Shown piece after piece: positions 52,260 to 63,932 of a DNA stretch of 64,000 bases. The position numbers and the translations under genes are program-made. The notes under the pieces are model-generated. The model searched no databases, was not told where the DNA came from, and worked only from the letters and a program-made list of their open reading frames with translations. The stretch spans positions 1,988,201 to 2,052,200 of the forward strand of contig NC_087379.1 in the NCBI RefSeq assembly GCF_963675165.1, written 5' to 3'. Within the stretch, counting starts at the first letter, position 1; every line of letters starts with the position of its first letter. The DNA comes from Halichondria panicea. Taxonomy: Eukaryota > Porifera > Demospongiae > Suberitida > Halichondriidae.

Positions 52260-53537
52260 TTATTTCTCTTTCACAAACATTTGGAACTTGACGTGGCCAT
52301 TAACGATGTACTTGACTCCACAAGAAGGTTTTTCTATAGTGTCGCAGTTTATTTTAATCTCATCGTTATAGTGCCTCATCCTCACTTTCAAATCTCTGGT
52401 AATCTGATAGTTGTTATGGTCACCGGCCTGGTTGAACATAGTTGCTGTCATAGCGAAGGTTTTTGGCCAATCGAGCTTGTCGTTAGCTTGGGCCGAAACA
52501 GGGGTGAGCTCAATATCAAGTGTACCCTTAAAATTGTTGAAATACAAATTAACCTTCATGATGTATCCTGTTGGAAAAGTCTGAAACTGCTCACTGTTGG
52601 TCCATCTGCTCGTTTCATATGCATACTTGACAGTCATACTAGTGCAGCTAGTCCCTACATAGCGTGTAAGAGTGTCCACTTGGCTGGATAAAACTGACAG
52701 CTCTTTAGATTTGGATTGAATTTCTGTTACCAATTCTATTTGTTGCTCTTTGAATGACTGTTTCAATTCACTGCGTAATTTTTCATTTTCGTTTTGTAGT
52801 TTAGCAATTGCTTCATCTTGCCTTTTCTGATTGTTTATGAAATAGCTAGTCGATAACCTCAAGTGTTTCTGAGCAGCTTGCTCCATGTGTTTGTCCGCGT
52901 CCTTCCGTTGGACCACCTCCTCACAGCCCAGCTCCTTCAGCTCACACTCGACCATTATCAGAGGACACTCTCTCAGGTGCCCCTCCAGTTGACCTCTCTC
53001 TGGGGGAGCCACTCCACACTCGTTGGGGCACGCCACCGGATACTTTGAGCACACTGGGAGGTGGTCGTCTTGGATCTCTTGATATGTTCCCTCCAGCAGA
53101 CAGTAGTCACAGCTGTGTGGTCTCTTGGGACAATCGTTAGTTGTGTGCTTCGTTAGAAATCTTCTTTCAACACTTTCTCCACAGTTGTACTGGCAATCCA
53201 CAGAAACTAATGCGCATTTCTCTCCAAGGTGTTGTTCTAGCTCTCCCAAACCACTCACCCAGTCACAACCAACAGCTTTGTTATCGCAATAGACCTTGAG
53301 ATCGAGAAGTCTTCTTCGGTGCTTTTTGTCTAGAAACACGGTGAAACTATCGATCTTACAAAAGGGGCAAGGTTTGTTGTCGGTGAGTATCTTTTGGATG
53401 CAGGCTTGACAGAAGTGTTGTCCACAGCAGCTGGTGAGGCTGGGCTCTCGGGTCACATGCAGACACAGGGGGCACTCGTAATCCCCCACACTCTGAACGA
53501 ACTCACACTGGTAGCCACTCAATTGAGGGGAGGCCAT
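52260..53537 (-). CDS. TRAF-like protein 2 (RING, TRAF-type zinc fingers, coiled coil, MATH)
   Basis: A single uninterrupted exon of 425 residues, paralogous to the nested gene at 39833-41176. The RING is at about 22-60 (CPLC...CCGQHFCQAC...CPFC), followed by TRAF-type zinc fingers (GLGELEQHLGEKC, QYNCGESVERR, RRPHSCDYC, PNECGV), a coiled coil, and a MATH-like C-terminal domain (PTGYIMKVNLYFN...LDWPKTFAMTATMFNQ). The surrounding SPT5 exon copies are all broken, yet this gene keeps its full frame and all zinc ligands visible in copy 1, which suggests it is functional. It lacks the extra coiled-coil segment of copy 1. Confidence 0.9.
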   Translation of the reverse strand: MASPQLSGYQCEFVQSVGDYECPLCLHVTREPSLTSCCGQHFCQACIQKILTDNKPCPFCKIDSFTVFLDKKHRRRLLDLKVYCDNKAVGCDWVSGLGELEQHLGEKCALVSVDCQYNCGESVERRFLTKHTTNDCPKRPHSCDYCLLEGTYQEIQDDHLPVCSKYPVACPNECGVAPPERGQLEGHLRECPLIMVECELKELGCEEVVQRKDADKHMEQAAQKHLRLSTSYFINNQKRQDEAIAKLQNENEKLRSELKQSFKEQQIELVTEIQSKSKELSVLSSQVDTLTRYVGTSCTSMTVKYAYETSRWTNSEQFQTFPTGYIMKVNLYFNNFKGTLDIELTPVSAQANDKLDWPKTFAMTATMFNQAGDHNNYQITRDLKVRMRHYNDEIKINCDTIEKPSCGVKYIVNGHVKFQMFVKEK

Positions 53538-53769
53538 TTTGGTGTTTAGAATAGTGTCACATGAGCAATTGTATTATTATAATCAGTTGTTTACCGAATT
53601 AGGGCAATGGTATGCTTTGTTTGTGTACATACGCTATACGGTATTTCATGATGCTGTAAAATTCATATTTGTTACAGTACTATAGCTGTATGCTCGTATA
53701 GTTTGTCCCAACCTTGATGCAAAAAATGCATGCACACCACGAACATAGTTCTAATCTCATCATATTCAC

Positions 53770-54165
53770 CCTCCACCTACAGTGGTCAGGAGCGTACTGG
53801 TATGCCTCTCGACTTCTTTGGATACAAGATCCCACTTGGTGCTTTTCCTAGGCCTCTCTCCTCTCCCGAACAGTTTACCAGTACTAAATTAACTCCTTCA
53901 TCTTCGACGTCCAATAAGAGTCTGAGTGACCTTTATGGGTACTAGCCATCTTATAGAACGAATTGAGAACAGAATGAGAACAAGTTCACTGTTTATAGAA
54001 CATATGAGACAGTGCTGCTATTGAACCTCGTGCTACTTAACACGCATGCGCGTTCTTCAATTGTCAATTTTGACATTATCATGCATGGGGTAGGACCACC
54101 CCCTCGTTTGAATCCCAGACCCCCATGGTGAGCAGCATGACCCCCAGCTACTCAATGACCACCAA
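53770..54165 (+). pseudogene. broken SPT5 exon 18 copies
   Basis: A first piece at about 53780-53811 repeats the exon 18 acceptor and start (CAGTGGTCAGGAGCGTACTG) and then loses similarity. A second at about 54080-54165 repeats the middle of exon 18 (GTAGGACC...CCCAGCTACTCAATGACC). Confidence 0.8.
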
Positions 54166-54782
54166 TGCAGTGTCTCTTGCATACATGTACATGTACAGCC
54201 TGACTGCATGTACCCCCTTACATGTACTGGTACTCAGAGAATGTCCTTGGGACACATTATGTTTGTGTTTGTGGATCATTGATTTTGTGTGCCCCGACGT
54301 CATGTGATCATGTGTAGTCCAGTTGCCTTCTCTGCCCCACCCCACAGACACCACCACCCTTTGGTTGGTTAGATACTTTCCTACGAAAGCCTTTTACAAT
54401 AGAGTATGACATTGTTTCAACACACACAGTACACACTTGTGCCTCTACATCCGGTATTATATAGTGTGTTTAGGCTATAATTATATTTATTACATGTAAG
54501 TTTCCCTGTATTATTACCCTCTCTCACACCCTCACATCACACACATACCCCATGCACACATGTCCACCAGGTGAAGGGGATCACTGGTCCGAACAGAGGT
54601 TACGTAGGGACACTCATCAACATTGACGAGGGGGACGGGATCGTTAAACTGGATGCTGACTCAGCACTCAAAATTATCAGTCTCAACCAGCTGGCCAAGT
54701 ATGCCTCGTCACTGAACTTTGAATCTGGAACTTTAGTTATTGATTTGAATAAGACATTGATAACTTACAGTAGTATATTTTG
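54166..54782 (+). pseudogene. copied SPT5 intron 23 and exon 24
   Basis: The intron copy matches 42955-43260. The exon 24 copy (54571 onward) keeps its acceptor and frame until near the end, where GTACGTGCC has become GTATGCC. This removes the original stop and lets the frame run to 54782 with 20-odd unrelated codons. The isolated exon is not part of a complete gene. Confidence 0.85.
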
Positions 54783-54959
54783 ATCAGTTACTGTATGACT
54801 GTACACATCACACGACATGCTGTCATTATTATTATTTACGATTTATTGACAATGCTTCATAACAGACTTTGAACACAAAGGTAATGATGGAGGGTGTACA
54901 GGTTTGATACACATAACGTGTGATACAATAAGGTAGTATAATGAGATTATAGTGGCTAA

Positions 54960-55896
54960 CATTTCACAATTAAGCCTCTCCTCGATCTAGCGACTGTTGC
55001 CTAGATCGATGGGCTTGCTGTACACCCTCTGGGCCACCTCGATCGGCTCATTATAAATCCGTCTCATCCATCACCTCAACCTATGGGTGTGTGTGCATGG
55101 GGGCGATGGGATCGAGGAGTGGAGGGAGCTTGCAGTACTGCATTCACAAGGTCAAACACTGACAACACTGTGGTCAAGGAAGATTGATAGTAATGTAGTA
55201 AGTCTACTTTGACCCCAACTTGCAGCTTGAACAAGCTATTGCTAGCTAGCTAGCTAGGGAGATTCAACAATATGCAAGGCTAACCTACTGGCAGGAGCTA
55301 GTTAAGTAAGCATACTATAGAATTAAGGCTTAATTATAGTGTTTTATTTTGTGTGCTTGAAATGGTTCTTGTGGATACAGTGCATACATGTAGTCTAGAT
55401 CTAGTTTTAATTATCCCTCCACACCCCAGGGACCCCGTCCCGGACCTGTCCGGACTCCCTACTCTATATAAGCTGATAATTAACTCTAGCCCGTAAGACT
55501 TACTGGCGTTATACTTTGTGTATCATGTTTAATTTAGTCCCGGCATCAGTGTATTGGGACACAATGAAGTATAGTACCGCAGTCACCCTTTGGGGACAAA
55601 CCAACAGAAAAAAGTGGCATGCATGCGTATTGCCTGCATGCTTATATACATGTAGTAAGGAGTATACCCACCCAAAGATAAATTTGTTATAATCATTAAT
55701 TTATACGCTGTTTGCAAACTGTAGACACTGCTCACAGGTGGACTATGTGGACTCATCTCGTAACCAGGTGGTCCTCAAGATGATCCCTTGTATCGAATAC
55801 ACCCGCAAGAGGGGGTGCTCCGTAGCTCTGATAAGGAGGACAGAAAAGAAGAAGAGGATGACCATCAGCCAAGCTCTTGAAACCAGAGGACATCAG
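54960..55896 (+). pseudogene. broken SPT5 fragments, copy B (exon 5 end, 6, 7 start, 9)
   Basis: Same order and same missing pieces as at 44602-45182: exon 5 tail (about 55129-55151), exon 6 (about 55258-55310), exon 7 start (about 55425-55455), exon 9 (55738-55896). It shares the one-base loss in exon 9, so both descend from one already broken ancestor. A further deletion has removed the CTTCGACCCAGAGG part. Confidence 0.85.
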
Positions 55897-56170
55897 GTTT
55901 GTAATACACTGTTGTCTCTGTAGTGACAATGTAAAGTACATGTAATACACCCTAACCCTAACTTTCATTTAGACTCTTATAGCTGCATGTATATAAGCTC
56001 TGGCATACACTGTACTCGCTAACAGATTGCTAATATAAACGGTGTGTTGAGTGAAAATCCCGGCACGACCGTACAATAATTATTGCGTTTTTTTATCACT
56101 CCCCATCCATATTTATAATTATTGTAAACTGGCGTGCATACAACACTGATTGTACATAATTATACACTAA

Positions 56171-57438
56171 CATAGTAAAAAAACATTCGTTACAGTAATT
56201 AAAACATTAAATGAAACGCATCTATTAAAATTTCATGTAGAAATTACCAGAGGCGGTTGGACAGTATCACGTGCAACCGCATCTAGATTGTCACATGACC
56301 TCTAATTACTTTTACCTTGTTTTTGATGGTACACTTCATAGCTAAGAAACTGTGTAGTTTGTAGCTGTTTTTAGCTATTGGTCAAAGAGAGGAGGTCAAA
56401 CTACACTGATATCCATCGCCAACCCTGTTCAACCCCACATTATAACGAAGCCAAAAAATTGCGTTGAAGGTAATTAAACTGTCTGTACTAGATCTAGCCA
56501 CAGTGTGACTATATTTGGTGTAGAACATTAAAATAGTGATTAGAACATTGTAAGTAGAAGTGTCTATATGCTACTCTTTAGGTTCAGCGTAGTATGCAAG
56601 CATGAAAGAGCTGACGAAGGCAGAAGGTACTCCCAAGGACGCAACGATGGAGGTTCCTTTACTGACTTTAAAGGAGGTAAATATACCTCTGGTTGTGATA
56701 CATGCACTCTTTTGTAGGTATTTATGGATGGCGAAAAGTGACCCTCATATTTTTTAGGAGGATGGACACGGGCCTATTTATTGCTGTATAATTGTGCATC
56801 AACAAAGAGGTTGATGTATTAAGTGTGAAGGTGATCTTACGGATTTCAGCATTGCTGCAAAAGAGCCCAATGTAGCCGTCCCCTTCAATGAGAAATGGTG
56901 GTTTTACTAGACATGTCACTCTGACCACCTTAAGCAAGATAACACAAGTTAGAGCACAGTTTCACAAACACCCTGTGACTGTGGAGCTACAACCTCCTCC
57001 TGGGGCAGGCTCACTGAACATTCTTATGCATCAGCTAGACGGCTTCACGAACTCTCATAATGTTAACTCACATGCATAATGTATTGTGTACATGTACTTA
57101 TTATTATACTTCATAATTATTCTACTGATAGATCTGCTCACTCTATATAAATTAACTAAGAATGATGTGCTCAAAAGATCTACAACATTAGAATTAAACA
57201 GCCATGCATCTCTCTTGTATCCATGTAGTCAATTCCAAGCCGCATTAAAATATTTTGATCAGCCTTGTATCCATGCATCAATGCACTGCGCTTCGTTGAG
57301 GTCAATTGCATTCCAGCAATACTTTGCTTATAATTTATGTGTACGTGATACTGTCCAACCTCCTCTGAGAAATGACATAAATTTCTGTCATTTTAACACA
57401 ATGATGCATCTCACATAACATAAGTGTTTTTTGCTGTG
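56171..57438. mobile_element. 1.27-kb DNA transposon-like insertion with about 95-bp inverted ends
   Basis: Ends are CATAGTAAAAAAAC at the left and the mirror of CACAGCAAAAAAC at the right, and similarity continues inward to the shared GGTTGGACAGTATCACG. The duplicate locus near 45430 reads straight through (TATACACTAATAAACTTGCC), giving an empty site and an apparent short AA target duplication. Interior frames (for example 56602-56676, MKELTKAEG...) show no transposase motif, so it is probably non-autonomous. Confidence 0.85.
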
Positions 57439-57810
57439 AATAAACTTGCCAAATTGAACAGTGAGTGTTACATGCATGGTCCACTTGAGCTTTTATAAAT
57501 TAAACCCTTGTTATTTCTTCGACCCCAGCTGCATACATTACAGTACATGTATGCACGTGTAAAGTGTATCACTGACGACTGTCGACAGTGATACACCGTA
57601 CTCGGCCCGACTGTATTGGTAGACAGTAACTTTTATAAGATCAGACACAGGTTTCTCCTTCTATTATTTAGACTTGTATATATACCATTGATTTTCATTT
57701 TAGCAATGTACATGCAGGCTTTGATGTCAATTCCATTCTACCAATTCAAATTAATTTTACAATGTCACTCTTTCAAAACGTTATGCACCGGATATTTGTG
57801 TTATTGTTGT

Positions 57811-58740
57811 TTACTTTGTGCAGACAACACAGTTGAGTTCTTTGTAGTCATTGTAAGGAGGGCAGGGTAGTCCAGTACCACAGTTAGCTTCAACATGGTA
57901 GAACAGAGCACCATCAGTATTCACACTACTTCCGCGCACCGACTCTTGTCCTTTATCAACACATTCAAACATCGAGCGTTTATAGCGCTGAAACCCACAC
58001 ATAAGATATCCCTCGTACTCTTTGGTCCAGTATTGAGGGCAGGAAGTCTTTGCAGGAATCATGAGAGCAATCGATCGACTCGCCACAAGGCAGACCGAAC
58101 ATGGAATATTGTGATCCTGTCTGCCTTGGACTGGATATTCATATTCAGCACCAAAGATGTGCGTGCTCCCTTGGATACCACTTCGAAAAGGTAGAGTGTA
58201 TTCTGGATCAAGTGGTAGACATAGATGATTTGCTGCCCCACCAAGAGAGTATAGACTCCCCCCAACTATCCCATTGTATATCTGCTCTGTTCCAGGCATG
58301 TTTGGACAAGTGCTGTTCCCCCACCTTGTGTACACAACACCCCCGCTCTTTGGTCCCGGTGTACCAGTATTCCCTCGAGGGCCGGCCTCCCCCTTCACTC
58401 CAGGCAGTCCTCTAGGTCCTTGCGGCCCATTGGCTGGACCTGGCTCTCCTCTGAATCCAGGTGGTCCTATTATTCCATCTCTCCCATCTCTTCCTGAGCT
58501 GCCTGGTTGACCATCACCTCCCGCAGATCCAGGCTGACCGTCACGGCCATCTCTGCCTGGAATCCCTCGTTGTCCTTTAGGTCCCATTAGCCCTGGTGGT
58601 CCTGGCAGCTCACCTGTAATATCACAATAATAATTATAAGTATGAGATCAAAATTAAGTATGAGCCTAGTTAAATTTCCTGATGCCACTAGCACTTGTAC
58701 AGCAACTATAACCGCAACAAACATGCTCCACTTTGTGTTT
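57811..58740 (-). CDS. short-chain collagen with spongin-type C-terminal domain (upstream exon damaged)
   Basis: Main exon 57811-58613 is open: about 90 residues of Gly-X-Y ([19 protein letters not shown]...), one interruption (GPANGPQ), then a C-terminal domain with ten cysteines that begins [15 protein letters not shown] and ends CVVCTK. This matches the short-chain, spongin-like collagens of sponges. The upstream exon homologous to the signal exon of its paralogues lies at about 58687-58740. There the initiator ATG is changed to GTA, although an in-frame ATG six codons on would still give [15 protein letters not shown]. The GT donor has become GA, so normal splicing is lost. The gene may use another first exon or be freshly dead. 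Confidence 0.75.
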
Positions 58741-59559
58741 ACCCACCCTGCAATGAAACTACGAAGTATAATAATTCTTCCATGGAGAGTATATAAATAC
58801 CGGGTATATATGCAACTGTATAATAAGTAATAGTTTGGAGCCTGGAGGTATGAAACTCATCACAATAATAATAATTTATAATAATATTATTATAGTGCAT
58901 GCATGATTATGGTATAGAATTTGCGTGCATGGCCTCAGATACATGTTATGTACAGCTTGCAGATTAGGAACAACGTGTATTAAAATGAATTAACTCACTG
59001 GCTATATTGTAGATAAATCACTTATATATATAGCAAGCGTTTTTCTGTCCTTTTAAATCAGAGCTTAGTTCTTGTTGACTCTTTATCGCCAGTATATATT
59101 ATGCGTACTAAACAGCTAGGCCATCTCCTTTTTATAACAATGTATGCAAATCTGTATTGCTGACCTGTGTATGATTGGCCTGGCAGGTGGCAGGGTCATG
59201 TGAATGGTGGTGTGTCCCTTGTACCCTAAGTGTCGATCTGATCCTGTGTATGGTTTAGCTGTCAACATGTTGCTATCATGCAATGTCATGCAGGTCAGTT
59301 TCCTCCCTATTTTGTGTTTTGTGCAACACACAATGAGGAGGAAACTTGCACACAAAATGGGGAGGAAACCTGAAAACAGTGTATCCCAACACAAAATGGG
59401 GAGGAAACCTAACAGTGCCCGATATCAACATGTTGACAGCGACCACACTCCAGACTTCATACGCAGGGTCAAACACTTGGGGTACCTAGATCGAATAGAT
59501 ACTTTCTTCTTTCCAAATTATGTACCATAATAATTATCATACAGGGAGCTAGCAGGATT

Positions 59560-59890
59560 CCCGACAACCTGTTATCCACAGAGATGCACTAATGTTCTCC
59601 TTCTCTCTCTATACCCATGCAACGACAAATGGCTTGCCAAACTTTCTGAGTTTGGATCAGCCAACTTAGCTCGGGATTCCAGCACCCCCGGTCCATGCAG
59701 GTGCCATCCTGTACACTGCCCCCGAGGCCTATCGATGTCCCACTTCAACCACAACAAATCGATGTGTACAGTTTTGGAGTGCCGGCTTACTTGTGAGGTG
59801 ATGAATGCCAGACTTCCAGAAGCAGAGTTTGCTGATGCACGTGGAAGGTGTATGGCCAGAGCTTCACCCACTCATCACCTCTTGCGTCTG
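59560..59890 (+). pseudogene. decayed protein kinase C-lobe fragment
   Basis: Reading across frame shifts gives kinase landmarks in order: VIHRD (about 59569-59586), then NDKWLAKLSEFGSANLA (59618-59670; DFG changed to EFG), an APE-like TAPEAY (about 59715-59735), YSFGV-like remains, and WPELHPLITSCV (about 59842-59885), typical of the end of the C-lobe in tyrosine-kinase-like kinases. No open frame links them. A telomere-repeat-bearing MITE follows at once. Confidence 0.65.
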
Positions 59891-59896
59891 TATATA

Positions 59897-60029
59897 GTCC
59901 CACTAAAACGAAACAACCCGAAACGAAGGTTAATAATGAGCTATAGGTTAGGGTTATAGGGTTAGGGTTAGGGATACAGAGTTAGGTGCATGCCACGAAT
60001 TTGACTATACTGTTTCGTTTTAGTGGGAC
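59897..60029. mobile_element. small MITE carrying telomere-like repeats
   Basis: Perfect 19-bp inverted ends (GTCCCACTAAAACGAAACA and its mirror) frame 133 bp. The interior includes GGTTAGGGTTATAGGGTTAG and further TTAGGG units at about 59946-59972. Confidence 0.8.
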
Positions 60030-61253
60030 AACATGCGTGTGCGTTTCTCATTCCCCTCAGAACTAACCCCTCCCTGGACACCCTGCTTCTACAGCGTATC
60101 AATCTGCATTGGAGCCTTAGTATTAATTGGTACGTATAAATGTTAATTTTTTTATTGTAGTGTGAAGAATTACTCTGCAAATAAAGTGGGGGTGGCAAGA
60201 TGCATGAAGGTGCTGTGGGTCAGAGATCAGAAAGCGCATGCATGTGGACTTATATACTAACTCTTTGTTGATGTGTACAAAAGTCAATGTGTTAATTGCT
60301 TAAATGGTTAATATGCAATGTTTTTACTACTTCATAGTTTAATGAGTTTTTGTGGTGTTGCTTTGTTCAACTCCTTTGTTGTGTGCAGGGCCCCTTGCTC
60401 CGGCCCTGCCCTTTTGCTATTTGTTATTGCCATTACCCACTTTTCTCTTTGTTGTTGTTGTTGCTAAACTCAGTAACAAAATGTCAAGTAAACTTGTACC
60501 ATATAGCTATCTGCGGATAAGTATAGGAACCTGTTAGTTGGGCGTGGCCCGCGTCCAGGGTGGGGCCACCCCCAACTATAAGGAACCTGTCTCTATCTCC
60601 CAGACAATAGCTAACTTAAACTATATTAATTATAGCCTGTCTAGTTAGTAGTAATCATTTGACAAGAAAGAGCTCATCACTCCCTATTTAGATACTGCCG
60701 GTGGACCTATATACCGTCTCTTTCCACAAGAAGATTGTACCTGAAACTATAATTATCATACCTTTATCAGGTAATATACAAATTTCCAGATCCACCATTG
60801 GAAAGAGGAGTATGCATGTCCTCTCAATTTAAGGAGTACAAATAATATACAGTTTGAAAGACCAATTTTCAGGACAAATCAATGCATTTGCGAACTCTTT
60901 TTCCGACATGCAATATCTAAATGGAATGAACCACCAGAGAGAGTATCGTATGTAGGCATACTGTGTATGATAACGTGACTTCCTGTATCTCTCACAAGCC
61001 TTGGAATTTGCACACTTGGATTGGTCGGTGTGCAAATTCCAAGCCCACAGGAAGTCACGTTACTCTCCGCATACATCTGATACACAGTATGCCTATATTT
61101 GAATCTCTCTCTGTTATACTCTTGGCCTTCCCCACTCTCTCCTCTTCCTCCCCATCTCCCTATTTCTTCCCCACGTTGAATAAGCTTTTAATGAAGCTTT
61201 CAGACAGAATTTAAGTTTTGATCAAATCGAAATTTTATATTTCATTACACACA
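60030..61253. other. no gene seen; repeats and flank
   Basis: AT-rich sequence without a supported exon. A hairpin at about 60943-61105 is a shorter relative of 51262-51600. Confidence 0.5.
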
Positions 61254-61455
61254 GGTGGTGGTGGTGGTAGAGGGGGTGGGGATCCCAAAGGTGGGCGTGA
61301 CTCTACGATCATTGGCAAGACGGTGCGTGTGATTCATGGTCCATGTACAAAGGTTATGTGGGTATCATCAAGGATGCCACTGAGAGTACTGCTAGAGTGG
61401 AGCTGCACACCAGCTTGTAAGACCACCTCAGTAGATTGCCAGAGACTCCAGTAGC
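61254..61455 (+). pseudogene. broken SPT5 exon 17 copy
   Basis: It matches exon 17 (38674-38896) from the glycine-rich start through the KOW domain, with the acceptor kept. It carries a shorter glycine tract and at least two small insertions (in GGTCCATGTACAAAGG and ACCAGCTTGTAAGACC) that destroy the frame. Confidence 0.88.
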
Positions 61456-61816
61456 GTAGGAGGATAGGGTGGCTCCAGGAGCTGGAGCCCCCCATCTTTC
61501 TAGACTATTAAGTAGAGCTGCTGTGATATGAAGAGGATGAAGCTATAGTGGTCTTGTATATAAACCCAGCTAGGGCCGGTAAACTCAGTTTCACATGTAA
61601 AACATAAGCCCACGTGGTGTTTTAATTAGTGACCTTTTGACATTGGCGTACCTCCTCTGCAAACACACTATCGTATACCTCGCTTGTGCATGCGCACCGA
61701 GTATGGCCCCGGAGCCATGCTTTAATATCATTATTTTCTTGGCCATAAAATTACAAGTCACTCCGCTAAACTATACGAAACGTTTATGCACCTTATACTT
61801 GACGTGTTGTTGTTGT

Positions 61817-62772
61817 TTACTTTGTGCAGACAACACAGTTGAGTTCTTTATAGTCATTGTAAGGAGGGCAGGGTAGTCCAGCTGTACCACAGTGAGCTTC
61901 AGCATGGTAGAACAGAGCACCATTATTACTCGCATTACTTCCGGGCACCGACTCCTGTCCTTTATCAACACACTCGAACATTGAGCGTTTATGGCTTTCA
62001 TGCTCAGACATAAGATATCCCTCGTACTCCTTGGTCCAGTATTGAGGGCATGAAGTCTTTGCTGGAATCATGAGAACAATTGATCGACTCGCCACAAGGC
62101 AGACCGAACATGGAATATTGTGGTCCTGTGTGCCTCGGACTGGTTGTTCATATTCAGCTCCATAGACGTATATGTACCCTTGGGTACCACTTCGAAAAGG
62201 TAGAGTGTATTTTCTGGATCAAGAGGTAAGCATAGATGATTTGCTGCCCCACCACTGTGAGTGTAGTGACTTCCCCCAACTATCCCGTTGTATATCTGCT
62301 CTGTTCCAGGCACGTTTGGACAAGTGCTGTTCCCCCACCTTGTGTACACAACACGCGCGCTCTTTGGTCCCGGTGTACCAGTATTTCCTTGAGGGCCGGC
62401 CTCCCCCTTCACTCCAGGCAATCCTCTAGGTCCTTGCGGCCCATTGGCTGGGCCTGGATCTCCTCTGAATCCAGGTGGTCCTGTTATTCCATCCCTCCCA
62501 TCTCTTCCTGAGCTCCCTGGTTGACCATCACTTCCCGCAGATCCAGGCTGACCATCACGACCATCTCTGCCTGGAATCCCTCGTTGTCCTTTAGGTCCCA
62601 TTAGCCCTGGTGGTCCTGGAAGCTCACCTTTGGCACATATTAGTATGGTGTAGTAGCAAGTATGTGCATGTTATAAGTGTTGTGGTCAAATTACGAATCT
62701 GACTCAATTACCTGATGCCATGTGTACAGCAACTATAATCACAACAAACACGCTCAACTTCATGTTCATCAT
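61817..62772 (-). pseudogene. short-chain collagen copy with a frameshift
   Basis: Exon 1 (62712-62772) encodes the signal peptide MMNMKLSVFVVIIVAVHMAS with a good donor. Exon 2 (61817-62627) carries the Gly-X-Y region and the spongin-type C-terminal domain, in correct phase with exon 1. Near 62208-62214 two extra T bases (GTGTATTTTCTGG against GTGTATTCTGG in the paralogue) shift the frame after LPLDPE, in the middle of the C-terminal domain. Everything downstream is otherwise intact to CVVCTK. It is either a very recent pseudogene or a sequencing error in a live gene. This copy best shows the ancestral gene structure. Confidence 0.8.
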
Positions 62773-63932
62773 GTACCAAGCTCTGTCTTCTTAGCTGCAA
62801 TGAAAGAATTATGTGCAAAGGAACACGGAGTGTATATGCATGTATATATATAGGAAAACATTGCAATCGTCACTGTGTATAGTGTGCATGCATGGTTATG
62901 ATAATTATGGTAATAGATTTTGCACCTTGGCCTCAAATACACTAGCTTGTATATAGCTTGCAAATTTACGAACAACATTTAAATGAACTCACCAGCTATA
63001 ATTGTAGATGAAGCACTTATACTGTACATGTAGCAAGTGTTTTTTTCTTAACCAGAGCTTAGATTTTGTTTCGCCAATATATGTACTAAACGTGCCATCT
63101 CCTTTTTATAACCATGCATGTGTGCATGCAAGTCTGCACTTTTAGCACTATAATTATTGCTGCATGTGTATGCATGGCTGGCCTGGCAGGTGGTAGGGTC
63201 TGTACATGTGTGACCTTCATTGTATGTAGCACTCTAAACCACAATGTAGCACTCTAAACTATACAATGAAATATCGCTGTCAACATGTTGATATCATACA
63301 TGCACAGTCAGGTGTCCTCCCCATGTGTTTGGTGCATTTTGAGTGGGCAGATCAAAGGAAACACTGTGCCAATATCTGCCATATGGCATAGGTCAAGCCT
63401 TGAACTGTGCCACTATCTAGATACTGGCATAGTATGGCTGAAGTTACCTAAAGCCCACGCTCCACCCAGTAACCTGAAACGATCCGTATAACACTGTTAA
63501 ACAGATTCAGTGGTTAGGCAGAAAACGTTTTTCATGCGTCTGGAGCATTCCACAGCCACCACAAGTAGTTGAAACTAGTTGTCCTATAAAAGAAGTGATG
63601 TGTACACGGAAAGGAATGCACAAGGAATGCAACAAATCAGTTGTTACACAGCTCACTCGTGTGTGCGCACATGGGATAATATTGGCTCAGTAGTGCCTTT
63701 GCCCTCGAGGCCTGCGGCCCTCGGGCCTAAGTCACTACTGAGCCAATGTATCCCATGTGGCACTTGTGCATGTGTCACAACTATAATAAATGCAGTGTCA
63801 GAACCTTATATGGCCCAGGAGCCATGTTTTATTCTACCAACTTCTTAGCCATAAAATTAACTACTTGATCTCTATACTAAACTGCATGTTCAGAACGTTT
63901 ATGCACCATACACTGGACAATGTTATTGTTGT
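62773..63932. other. collagen upstream flank and hairpin, no gene seen
   Basis: 62850-63010 matches the flanks of the other collagen copies. A hairpin with arms CACATGGGATAATATTGGCT (about 63668) and AGCCAATGTATCCCATGTG (about 63741-63759) has a GC-rich loop. Confidence 0.6.

Noticed and set aside
54571-54782. Open SPT5 exon 24 copy as a live small gene
   Set aside because: It has no start of its own in context; it is an isolated internal exon with a lost stop and broken upstream copies.
56602-57079. Frames inside the 1.27-kb insertion as a transposase
   Set aside because: No DDE-like or DNA-binding motif visible; too short.
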